Positions 17,162-24,993 of a DNA stretch of 64,000 nucleotides are shown piece after piece. Position numbers and translations under genes: made by a program. Position 1 is the stretch's first letter, and the number at the start of each line of letters is the position of its first letter. The notes beneath the pieces are model-generated. The model made no database searches. It was not told where the DNA came from and saw only the letters and a list, made by a program, of their open reading frames with translations. The stretch is from Lachnospiraceae bacterium (GTDB lineage: Bacteria > Bacillota > Clostridia > Lachnospirales > Lachnospiraceae), in contig JAETRD010000007.1 in NCBI GenBank assembly GCA_021770345.1, positions 62,001-126,000 on the forward strand, given 5' to 3'.

Positions 17162-19345
17162 ATGGCGATTCGATACAGCGATACGGACAAAATTTTTACG
17201 ATTGACACGGAACATACAACTTATCAGATGAAAGTCGATGCATATGGATTTCTGCTGCATCTGTACTATGGGAGACGGGTGAACGGATCGACGGAATATC
17301 TGCTGACCTACTACGACAGAGGCTTTTCGGGAAACCCGTATGATGCGGGCGAAAACCGCACCTACTCGATGAGCGAACTGCCGCAGGAATTTCCGTCCCT
17401 CGGGAACGGCGATTACCGGAACGTGGCGTTTGCCGTGGAGAATGCGGACGGGACGGTAAGCTGTGATCTGCGGTATCGGGGACATGAGATAAAAGACGGA
17501 AAATACGGCCTTAAGGGGCTTCCGGCGGTGTATGCCGGGGAGCAGGAGGCGCAGACACTGGAAATTTATATGGAGGATGCGGTGAGCGGCGCCTGCGTGA
17601 CGCTGCTCTACGGAGTCCTCCCGGGAGTCGATATTATCACGCGAAGCGCCGTTGTGAAAAATGCGGGGGAGGGGAAACTGTATCTCGAACGGGTACAGTC
17701 GGCCTGTCTGGATTTCCTGTGCGGGGAGTATGATCTGATCACCTTTTACGGACGCCATGCGATGGAGCGCAATTTTCAGAGGGCAAAAATCGGGCACGGG
17801 AGTTATGTGATCGGAAGCAGAAGGGGAACCTCGAGCCATCAGTACAATCCGATGATGATTCTCGCGGAGCACGAGACGACCGAGGATTTCGGGAGCGCCT
17901 ATGCGATGTCTTTTGTGTACAGCGGCAATTTTAAAGGAGAGGTGCAGATGGGACAGTTTAATCAGATACGCGCACTGCTCGGCTTAAACGATGAGATGTT
18001 CCGCTATCCGCTCGCGCCGGGAGAGTGCTTTTATGCGCCGGAGGTCATCCTGACCTACACGGACCGGGGCTTAAACCGTCTGTCCCAGAACCTGCACCGC
18101 TGTATCCGCAGGCATATCTGCAGGGGCAGCTATAAAGAGACCGTCCGTCCGGTGCTGGTAAACAGCTGGGAAGCGTCCTACTTTGACTTTACGGGGGACT
18201 CGATCTACGAGCTGGCATGCCATGCAAAGGAGGTCGGCGTGGAGATGCTGGTCATGGACGACGGCTGGTTCGGAACGCGCAACGATGATAACGGCGGGCT
18301 CGGGGACTGGTATGTCAACGAGGAGAAGTTAAACGGAACACTCGGGGAACTGATCCGCAGAATCAATGATCTGGGGATAAAATTCGGAATCTGGGTCGAG
18401 CCGGAGATGGTTTCGGAGGACAGCGAATTGTACCGCAGGCATCCGGACTGGGCGCTTGCGATTCCGAACAGACATCCGGTGCGCAGCAGAAATCAGCTTG
18501 TGCTCGATTTCTCAAGGAAAGAGGTGGTGGATGAGGTATTTCGCCAGATTTGCGCGGTACTTGACCAGGGAAACATCGAGTATCTGAAATGGGATATGAA
18601 CCGGAGCCTTATGGATATCTATTCCGCCGCCACAAAGGACCAGGGGCGCGTGATGTACGACTATGTGCTCGGACTTTATGACTTCTTAGAGCGGCTTCTG
18701 CAGAGATATCCGAAGCTGCTGATTGAGGGATGCAGCGGCGGCGGCGGCCGGTTTGACGCGGGAATGCTGTATTACACGCCGCAGATCTGGTGCAGTGATA
18801 ACACGGATGCGGCGGACCGTCTGAAAATCCAGTACGGCACGTCGTTCGGCTATCCGTCCTCCGCGGTGGGGGCGCATGTCTCGGCTGTTCCAAACCACCA
18901 GACCGGGAGAAACATGCCGATGCGCACGCGCGCGGTTGTGGCGATGTCCGGCACGTTCGGCTATGAGCTGGATCTGGGAAAACTGACCGACGAGGAAAAA
19001 CAGGAGATCAAAGAGCAGATCGCGCGCTATCACAAATACGCGCCGCTGATTCAAAACGGCCTGTACTATCGTCTGACAAATCCGTTTGAAAGTGAAGTCT
19101 GCGCGTGGGAATACCTTTCGGAGGACGGGAGGGAAGCGCTTGTCAGTGCGGTGATGCAGGAAATTCACGGAAATATGAACGTCAATTATATCAAATTGAA
19201 AGGGCTGCGGGACGATGCATACTACCGGGAACAGACATCGGGAAGGGTATATGCTGGGGCTGCGCTGATGGAGGCGGGGCTGCCGCTGCCGGTGGAGACC
19301 GGCGAGTACCGGGCGTACCAGCTGCACTTTGCGGAAGTTTCATAA
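17162..19345 (+). CDS. alpha-galactosidase, GH36
   Basis: A 727-residue family GH36 alpha-galactosidase that releases galactose from raffinose, melibiose and related sugars. The N-terminal beta-sandwich is followed by a (beta/alpha)8 barrel. The nucleophile aspartate is in LKWDMNR (about residue 478) and the acid/base aspartate in SDNTDAADR (about 545-548); the substrate-binding VMDDGWFG and WVEPEMVSEDS segments are present. There is no signal peptide, so hydrolysis is intracellular after ABC import. AAGGAG precedes the ATG. Length is normal for the bacterial tetrameric type. Confidence 0.95.
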   Translation: MAIRYSDTDKIFTIDTEHTTYQMKVDAYGFLLHLYYGRRVNGSTEYLLTYYDRGFSGNPYDAGENRTYSMSELPQEFPSLGNGDYRNVAFAVENADGTVSCDLRYRGHEIKDGKYGLKGLPAVYAGEQEAQTLEIYMEDAVSGACVTLLYGVLPGVDIITRSAVVKNAGEGKLYLERVQSACLDFLCGEYDLITFYGRHAMERNFQRAKIGHGSYVIGSRRGTSSHQYNPMMILAEHETTEDFGSAYAMSFVYSGNFKGEVQMGQFNQIRALLGLNDEMFRYPLAPGECFYAPEVILTYTDRGLNRLSQNLHRCIRRHICRGSYKETVRPVLVNSWEASYFDFTGDSIYELACHAKEVGVEMLVMDDGWFGTRNDDNGGLGDWYVNEEKLNGTLGELIRRINDLGIKFGIWVEPEMVSEDSELYRRHPDWALAIPNRHPVRSRNQLVLDFSRKEVVDEVFRQICAVLDQGNIEYLKWDMNRSLMDIYSAATKDQGRVMYDYVLGLYDFLERLLQRYPKLLIEGCSGGGGRFDAGMLYYTPQIWCSDNTDAADRLKIQYGTSFGYPSSAVGAHVSAVPNHQTGRNMPMRTRAVVAMSGTFGYELDLGKLTDEEKQEIKEQIARYHKYAPLIQNGLYYRLTNPFESEVCAWEYLSEDGREALVSAVMQEIHGNMNVNYIKLKGLRDDAYYREQTSGRVYAGAALMEAGLPLPVETGEYRAYQLHFAEVS

Positions 19346-19365
19346 TATAAGAGAGGGAGTATTCT

Positions 19366-19399
19366 CAGCGGACAAAGGGCATACACGCCCTGTCCACTG
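19366..19399 (+). promoter_or_regulatory. intercistronic hairpin between alpha-galactosidase and kinase genes
   Basis: CAGCGGACAAAGGGC at 19366-19380 pairs with GCCCTGTCCACTG at 19387-19399 (small internal asymmetry). No T-run follows. It probably stabilises or processes the operon mRNA, changing the ratio of upstream to downstream proteins. Confidence 0.4.
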
Positions 19400-19451
19400 A
19401 AGGTAACGTTGAAAAATGCGCAACAGGCAGCGCAGTAGAAATGAGGGAAAA

Positions 19452-20414
19452 ATGAATCAGTATATAAAGAATCCGGCGTCATGGACGCCTCCGGCAATGC
19501 CGGATAAAATCCCGCAGGGAGATATGCCGGGCGATAAAATTGAAATCGGAGAGGAACATATAAAAAAGGCGCAGCTTATCTTCCGGGAATTGCTCGCGCA
19601 GATAAAAGAGTTAAAGAAGGCCGATTCGGAGCGAAAGATCGTGATTGCCGTGTGCGGCGGCTCGGGGGTCGGAAAGTCGGAGACGGCGTCGCTTCTGTCC
19701 TTTTACTTTCAACAGGCCGGAATGGGAAGCTACACGCTTTCCGGCGACAATTATCCGCGGCGGATTCCAATGTACAATGACGCGGAGCGGCTGCGCGTCT
19801 TCCGGGAGAGCGCGATTCGCGGGATGGTCCGGGAAAATTTGTTTTCTCCGGAAAGATTTCAAATCATTCACGAAAAGCAGGAAGAGGGAACAGACGCGGA
19901 TGCTGCGCTTCCCGGGGAGTACGGCTGGTACGAGTCGTATCTTCGGAACGGGAAATGCGGACTGCGCGCGTATCTCGGCTCCGACAGCGAGATTAATTTT
20001 GCGGAGATCGGGGAGATTGTGACGCGTTTTAAAAATCAGGAGCGTGTAATCTGGTTGAAACGTATGGGGCGCACCGATACGGAACTGTGGTATGATGCGG
20101 TGGATTTTTCTGAGACGGAAGTGCTGATCATCGAGTGGACGCACGGAAACAGCGATCATTATCAGGGCGTCGATATCCCGGTGCTGTTAAACAGCACGCC
20201 GCAGGAAACGATGGAGCACCGCAGGGCGCGGAACCGCGACGGGGCGGTGGACAGCCCGTTTACGACGCTGGTGCTGGAACTGGAGCAGGAACTGCTTGCG
20301 GCGCAGGCGCATAAGGCAAAAATCATTGTGGCAAAATCGGGGCAGCTGTTATCTTATGAGGAATATAAAGAGCTGATGGATGGCAGCAGGATGCCGGAAA
20401 GGAGTCAGGGATGA
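19452..20414 (+). CDS. P-loop kinase-like protein of the alpha-galactoside operon
   Basis: A 320-residue protein with a clear Walker A, GGSGVGKSE, at about residues 73-81, followed by a kinase-like SGDNYPRRIP segment and a later LIIEWTHG strand that may be Walker B-like. The fold resembles uridine-kinase/adenylylsulfate-kinase P-loop proteins. The position between alpha-galactosidase and the sucrose phosphorylase-like gene (with which it overlaps by four bases) suggests it phosphorylates a sugar product such as fructose or galactose, or a nucleotide. Substrate is not shown by the sequence. GAGGGAAAA precedes the ATG at 19452. Confidence 0.7.
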   Translation: MNQYIKNPASWTPPAMPDKIPQGDMPGDKIEIGEEHIKKAQLIFRELLAQIKELKKADSERKIVIAVCGGSGVGKSETASLLSFYFQQAGMGSYTLSGDNYPRRIPMYNDAERLRVFRESAIRGMVRENLFSPERFQIIHEKQEEGTDADAALPGEYGWYESYLRNGKCGLRAYLGSDSEINFAEIGEIVTRFKNQERVIWLKRMGRTDTELWYDAVDFSETEVLIIEWTHGNSDHYQGVDIPVLLNSTPQETMEHRRARNRDGAVDSPFTTLVLELEQELLAAQAHKAKIIVAKSGQLLSYEEYKELMDGSRMPERSQG

Positions 20415-22072
20415 GCACAACGATTCTTTCGTCGGACCTTGCGCCGATGCTCAACGCCTATCCGGACAGCATGGGCGGCACGTTAGGGGATATCGTGGAA
20501 TTTTTGCAGAGGCCGGAATTAAAGGATGTGTTTTCTTCCTTTTACCTGCTGCCGAGCGTGTTCCATACGGATCTGGACCGGGGGTTTTCGGTGATCGATT
20601 ATTCGCTGAATGAAATGCTGGCGAAAAGAGAGGACCTGCAGAAGCTGGCGGATCTGGGTATCCGCTTAAAGCTGGATTTTATCTTAAATCACGCATCGGT
20701 CCTGTCGGAGCAGTTTCAGGATATCGTCAAAAACGGAGAAAACTCTAAGTACCGGGACTTTTTTATCGACTGGAATCAGTTCTGGGACGGTTGCGGACAG
20801 ATGACGGAACACGGATATATTCAGCCGGAAGAACGCTATCTAAAGGATATGTTTTTCCGGAAGCCGGGATTGCCGATTTTAATGGTGCGTTTTCCGGACG
20901 GCAGAGAAGTCCCGTACTGGAACACGTTTTATCAGGAGGTGCGGTACCCTGTGGTGGACGCGCAGGATATCATGGGCGCTGCCGGCGTTCAGTATGGGAG
21001 AGCAGAAGCGCTTGCAGAACAGATAAACGCGGCGCTTGCCGCGGGGAAGCGCCCGGCCGAAATCGAGTTAGAGGACGCATACAGGGCGGATATTGTCGAG
21101 CTTCTCGAGTGCAGAAGAAAATATCTCGGGCAGATGGATTTGAATATAAAATCGCCTCTGGTGTGGGAATTTTATGACAATACGTTAAAGACGCTTGCGG
21201 GCTACGGGGCACAGATTGTCCGCCTGGATGCGTTTGCGTATGCGCCGAAGGAACCGGGGGAGAAGAATTTCTTAAACGAGCCGGGCACCTGGGAGCTGCT
21301 GGCGCGGGTGAGAACGCTTGCCGACAAATACGGCGTCGCGCTTCTGCCGGAAATCCATGCAAGTTACGCCGAAAAGATATACGAGCGCATCGCAGAGGCC
21401 GGATATATGACATACGATTTCTTCCTGCCGGGTCTGATTCTGGATGCGTTCGAGAACAAAGACGGCGGGACGCTGGCAAAGTGGGCGCGGGAGCTGGCGG
21501 AGAACGGGATTTCCGCGGTAAATATGCTCGGCTGCCACGACGGGATTCCGCTTTTGGACTTAAAGGGGCTGATTCCAGAGGAGCGAATCCGGCGGATGAT
21601 CGATGTGGTTGTGGCGCGCGGCGGCTATGTGAAAGACCTGCACGGGCAGAAGAACATGTACTATCAGGTCAATGCGACCTATTTTAGCGCGCTCGGGGAA
21701 GACGAGAAAAAGCTGCTGCTCGCAAGGGCGATTCAGATGTTTATGCCGGGAAAGCCGCAGGTCTGGTATCTGGACCTGTTTGCCGGGAAAAACGATCATG
21801 CGGCGGTGGAACGGGCCGGCGCGGGCGGTCACAAGGAAATCAACCGGACGAACCTGACAAAAGAACAGATGGAAGCGGCACTGCAGACAGAGGTTGTGAA
21901 AAAGCAGCTCGAATTGCTCCGGTTCCGAAATACGTCGAAAGCTTTCGGGAAGGGTGCGGCATTTTCCTGCACATGCGAGGGTGCGACGCTCACATTTCTT
22001 TGGGAGAACGAGGAGGAGCGCGCCGGATTGCGCGCGGATCTTGCGTCTTATGAATATGAAATTACGCGGTAA
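20411..22072 (+). CDS. sucrose phosphorylase-like GH13 enzyme
   Basis: A 553-residue GH13 enzyme of the sucrose phosphorylase subfamily. Barrel motifs: RLKLDFILNHAS (region I), IVRLDAFAYAPKE with the nucleophile aspartate near residue 272, and LLPEIHASY with the acid/base glutamate near 313, then NMLGCHDGIPLLDLKG. In the pathway, alpha-galactosidase turns raffinose into galactose and sucrose, and this enzyme would split sucrose with phosphate to glucose-1-phosphate and fructose. Sucrose-6-phosphate or glucosylglycerate phosphorylase are alternatives. The start overlaps the kinase stop (ATGA). A strong terminator follows. Confidence 0.85.
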   Translation: MSTTILSSDLAPMLNAYPDSMGGTLGDIVEFLQRPELKDVFSSFYLLPSVFHTDLDRGFSVIDYSLNEMLAKREDLQKLADLGIRLKLDFILNHASVLSEQFQDIVKNGENSKYRDFFIDWNQFWDGCGQMTEHGYIQPEERYLKDMFFRKPGLPILMVRFPDGREVPYWNTFYQEVRYPVVDAQDIMGAAGVQYGRAEALAEQINAALAAGKRPAEIELEDAYRADIVELLECRRKYLGQMDLNIKSPLVWEFYDNTLKTLAGYGAQIVRLDAFAYAPKEPGEKNFLNEPGTWELLARVRTLADKYGVALLPEIHASYAEKIYERIAEAGYMTYDFFLPGLILDAFENKDGGTLAKWARELAENGISAVNMLGCHDGIPLLDLKGLIPEERIRRMIDVVVARGGYVKDLHGQKNMYYQVNATYFSALGEDEKKLLLARAIQMFMPGKPQVWYLDLFAGKNDHAAVERAGAGGHKEINRTNLTKEQMEAALQTEVVKKQLELLRFRNTSKAFGKGAAFSCTCEGATLTFLWENEEERAGLRADLASYEYEITR

Positions 22073-22084
22073 GCGTGAAAACGC

Positions 22085-22116
22085 CCGCACGGTGGGGCTG
22101 CCGTGCGGTTTTTTTT
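22085..22116 (+). terminator. terminator of the alpha-galactoside operon
   Basis: CCGCACGG at 22085-22092 pairs perfectly with CCGTGCGG at 22101-22108, followed by eight T. Confidence 0.9.
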
Positions 22117-22176
22117 GCGGATACGGGGGCAGAGTGCGGGGGGTGGCATCCGTTATTTTCTTAAGACTGAGACATG

Positions 22177-22215
22177 CAATTACTAATTGAATATTAGTAA
22201 TTGGAATGGTATAAT
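22177..22215 (+). promoter_or_regulatory. promoter with overlapping inverted repeat
   Basis: TTGAAT at 22187-22192, 17 bases, TATAAT at 22210-22215. A perfect inverted repeat with 11-base arms (CAATTACTAAT at 22177-22187, complement at 22193-22203, 5-base centre) covers the -35 and looks like an operator for the downstream secreted protein. Confidence 0.65.
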
Positions 22216-22244
22216 TTTCCTGCCGCAAGAAAGGAAAAAAGAAA

Positions 22245-23285
22245 GTGAAAGCGAAGATAAAGATGAAAAAATTAAATAAAGTGTTAGCATTGGTTCTGCT
22301 GTTTGGTGTACTGATTAGCACACCGACTACTGCAAAAGCATGGGAGGGAGGGGATCACAAAGAGAGAGTAGAAAGTATCGTTAAAAACAAGATTAAGAAC
22401 GTAAATTTTAGCGAGCAGGAGTTGCAATTATTGTATTTATGCAGTCAACTTCCGGATAAGGAAGAATACCGCTGGCTGGATTATAAGGGTGGAACACAGG
22501 TTAAGTCCTTGCATGGCGGTAATAACTATATGGTTACAATCAAATATTTGTATGAGTTGTCATTGAGTTATTTGAGCTGTGACAGTAGGGTGCAGAATGA
22601 TTCTGCCTATATAGATAATTACCTCAGTACGAGGAAATATATTGGTGATCAGACCGATGTGATAAAACAGGTAAATACTATTTTAGTTAGATTATTAGAT
22701 AACGAAAACGTTTATTATTCAGACAATAAGGAGAAAACAAACAGAAAAAAAGCAATAAAAATATTTGGATTTTTATGTCATACAATCGGAGATACATACG
22801 CGCATTCTTCTATCGTGCCGAGTCCGGATTTGTGTGAGTTGGAAATAGACGCAAATAGTTTTACGAATGACGGAATTTACAGCAAGGACTTTAAGCTGAC
22901 CGTAATGGAAAAAATTACCAGAGAATATGAGATATCTTTTGTCGATTTAGATAATCTTGCAACGGGAAAAGTAAAAGATCGGCAAACCGGTAAAACGTTA
23001 CCGTTGCAGGAGATAGCACTTTTGGATACCAAAATGCTGGATAGTATGAGTAAAGATTTGGTTAGAAAAAAGTATGAGGATAACAAAAACTTTTACAGAA
23101 AGAGATTTGATGCAACATATACAGTAACAAGGAGGCTCTTAGAAAAATTTAATGTCGCGTTATTGCAGAAAGAAAACGGAGAACAAATTAATATTTCTTT
23201 TGATGTATCAGATATGAAATATTATGATGAGAAGATATATAAGTTGAGAAAATATGATAAGTTTTTGAAAAGTATCGGCGGATGA
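22245..23285 (+). CDS. secreted zinc-hydrolase-like protein (phospholipase C/P1 nuclease fold)
   Basis: A 346-residue exported protein. The signal peptide ends TTAKA, so the mature protein would start with Trp, as in zinc-dependent phospholipase C where Trp1 ligates zinc. A GDHKERV segment follows directly, and the core motif FLCHTIGDTYAH resembles the H-x3-D-x(n)-H zinc site of that fold. Further candidate ligands are in QLPDKEEY and SLHGGN. The start is given as GTG 22245; ATG 22263 (MKKLNKVL) is an equally reasonable start. It stands alone between two terminators and is AT-rich compared with its neighbours, suggesting acquisition. Substrate unknown. Confidence 0.55.
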   Translation: MKAKIKMKKLNKVLALVLLFGVLISTPTTAKAWEGGDHKERVESIVKNKIKNVNFSEQELQLLYLCSQLPDKEEYRWLDYKGGTQVKSLHGGNNYMVTIKYLYELSLSYLSCDSRVQNDSAYIDNYLSTRKYIGDQTDVIKQVNTILVRLLDNENVYYSDNKEKTNRKKAIKIFGFLCHTIGDTYAHSSIVPSPDLCELEIDANSFTNDGIYSKDFKLTVMEKITREYEISFVDLDNLATGKVKDRQTGKTLPLQEIALLDTKMLDSMSKDLVRKKYEDNKNFYRKRFDATYTVTRRLLEKFNVALLQKENGEQINISFDVSDMKYYDEKIYKLRKYDKFLKSIGG

Positions 23286-23321
23286 GAGCGGTATGTAGTA
23301 TTTGACCGGACACTCAAACTG

Positions 23322-23370
23322 AAACAGCGGCGGAATCGCATTTCTATGTCACGGTTCCGCCGTTGTTTTA
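23322..23370 (+). terminator. terminator behind the secreted protein gene
   Basis: AACAGCGGCGGAA at 23323-23335 pairs with TTCCGCCGTTGTT at 23355-23367 (one wobble), ending in TTTTATT. Confidence 0.85.
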
Positions 23371-23448
23371 TTCATGCTGTCGTATTCGGTTAAATCCAAG
23401 CCAGTGCAAATGTGGGGCACTTTATATGATCTCAAAAGGATTCTGTCG

Positions 23449-23477
23449 TTGTAAAAAAGTCCGTGGGATGATAAAAT
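23449..23477 (+). promoter_or_regulatory. promoter for the second MATE gene
   Basis: TTGTAA at 23449-23454, 17 bases, TAAAAT at 23472-23477; the start codon is about 34 bases further on. Confidence 0.5.
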
Positions 23478-23510
23478 GCGCTTAATGAATACAGAAAGCG
23501 GAGAATGTGT

Positions 23511-24875
23511 ATGTCAAAAAAATTGAACTTTCGGGATGAATTTTATCAGAAGTTAAAGGTGTTAGTTCTGCCGATCACGATTCAGAGCTTTATGCTCGCG
23601 TTAGTCAGCGCGACGGATGCGGTGATGCTTGGGGCGGTAGACCAGACGTCCCTGTCGGCGGTCTCTCTGGCCGGGCAGATACAGTTTGTATTAAATCTGT
23701 TTATCAGCGGAATCTCGGCGGGTTCCGGGATTATGGCGGCGCAGTACTGGGGAAAACAGGACGCCGCGTCGATTGAGGCGGTCATGCCGATCGCACTGCG
23801 GGCAAATCTGATTTTCAGCGGGATTTTTACGGTGCTTGCGGCCGCGGCGCCGGAAATGCTGATGAAAATTTTTGCGAGTGACGCCGCGCTGATTGAGAGC
23901 GGAGCGCAGTACCTGCAGGCGGTGGCGCTGTCGTATCTGCTGTGCGGGATCTCACAGATTTACCTGATTTTACTGAAAAATACCGGGCATGCGGCAATCA
24001 GCTCGCGCATCAGTTCCACGGCGGTGGTGCTGAACATCATTTTAAATGCGATACTGATTTTCGGTCTGCTCGGATTTCCGGCGCTCGGGATTCGGGGAGC
24101 GGCGTACGCCACGGTCTGTGCGCGCCTGGTTGAGCTTGTCTGGAGCTATTTTGAGACAAAACGCCCGGAGCGTGTCCATGTCATTTGGGGCGGTATGTTC
24201 CGGCCGGCGGACCGGACGCTGCGGGCGGATTTCTGGAGATATACGACGCCGGTTCTGGGCGCGGCGCTGGTGTGGGGAATCGCTTATGTATCGTATTCCG
24301 TAATCATGGGGCATATGGGGAGCGATGCGGTGGCTGCGAACTCCATCACGAGTATCGCAAAAAGCCTGCTCTCCTGCCTGATTCGCGGTGTAAGCGGAGG
24401 AGCCGGCGTGCTGATCGGAAATCTGCTCGGAGCCGGCGAACTGGAGAAGGCGCGGGAATACGGCGGCAGGCTGACCCGGATGGCGATTGCGGTGGGCGTT
24501 GTCACCGGCGGCCTTCTGATGCTGTTCTCACCGCTCATTGTAAGATTTGCGCCGCTTACCGAGACGGCCGCGCATTACCTGCAGTATATGCTGCTGTTCT
24601 GCGGCTGCAATATTATGGCGCAGTCCGTAAATACCACCGTGCTCGACGGCATCTTCTGCGCGGGCGGCGATTCAAAATTTGACATGGTCGGAAATATCGG
24701 GGCGATGTGGTGCTTTTCGGTGCCGCTCGGATTTCTGTCGGCATTTGCGTTCGGCCTGCCCGTCATGGTGGTTTACTGTATCGTGAATCTCGACGAGATT
24801 GTCAAGCTTCCGGCGGTTTATCTGCATTATAAGAAGTACATATGGGTCAGAAATATCACGAGGGAAGAAGATTGA
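23511..24875 (+). CDS. MATE-family efflux transporter (second)
   Basis: A 454-residue MATE exporter with about 12 hydrophobic segments. Characteristic blocks are LPITIQSFMLALVSATDAVML near the N-terminus (shown in part) and GVSGGAGVLIGNLLGAGE in the second half. It is distinct from the MATE protein at 11700-13028. The start at 23511 (MSKKLNF) is favoured over 23505 because GCGGAG is then at a normal distance. No linked regulator is evident. Substrate unknown. Confidence 0.9.
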   Translation: MSKKLNFRDEFYQKLKVLVLPITIQSFMLALVSATDAVMLGAVDQTSLSAVSLAGQIQFVLNLFISGISAGSGIMAAQYWGKQDAASIEAVMPIALRANLIFSGIFTVLAAAAPEMLMKIFASDAALIESGAQYLQAVALSYLLCGISQIYLILLKNTGHAAISSRISSTAVVLNIILNAILIFGLLGFPALGIRGAAYATVCARLVELVWSYFETKRPERVHVIWGGMFRPADRTLRADFWRYTTPVLGAALVWGIAYVSYSVIMGHMGSDAVAANSITSIAKSLLSCLIRGVSGGAGVLIGNLLGAGELEKAREYGGRLTRMAIAVGVVTGGLLMLFSPLIVRFAPLTETAAHYLQYMLLFCGCNIMAQSVNTTVLDGIFCAGGDSKFDMVGNIGAMWCFSVPLGFLSAFAFGLPVMVVYCIVNLDEIVKLPAVYLHYKKYIWVRNITREED

Positions 24876-24966
24876 AAATTAAAATTTTCAATTCTGATTT
24901 GTGCGCACACGCACAAATTTGAAAGCGATATATCGCTTTGCAATAGTCTCAGCAAAGCTGAGCCAT
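24871..24966. repeat. four consecutive hairpins between MATE and rlmD-type genes
   Basis: In 96 bases four separate perfect dyads follow one another: ATTGAAAATT/AATTTTCAAT (2-base loop, includes the MATE stop), ATTTGTGCG/CGCACAAAT (4-base loop), AAAGCGATATATCGCTTT, and CTCAGC/GCTGAG (3-base loop). Only the first is AT-only. None has a long T-run. The intergenic part is thus almost wholly structured. Confidence 0.6.
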
Positions 24967-24993
24967 AAAAGGCGTGTGCGCATGGAGGTAATG

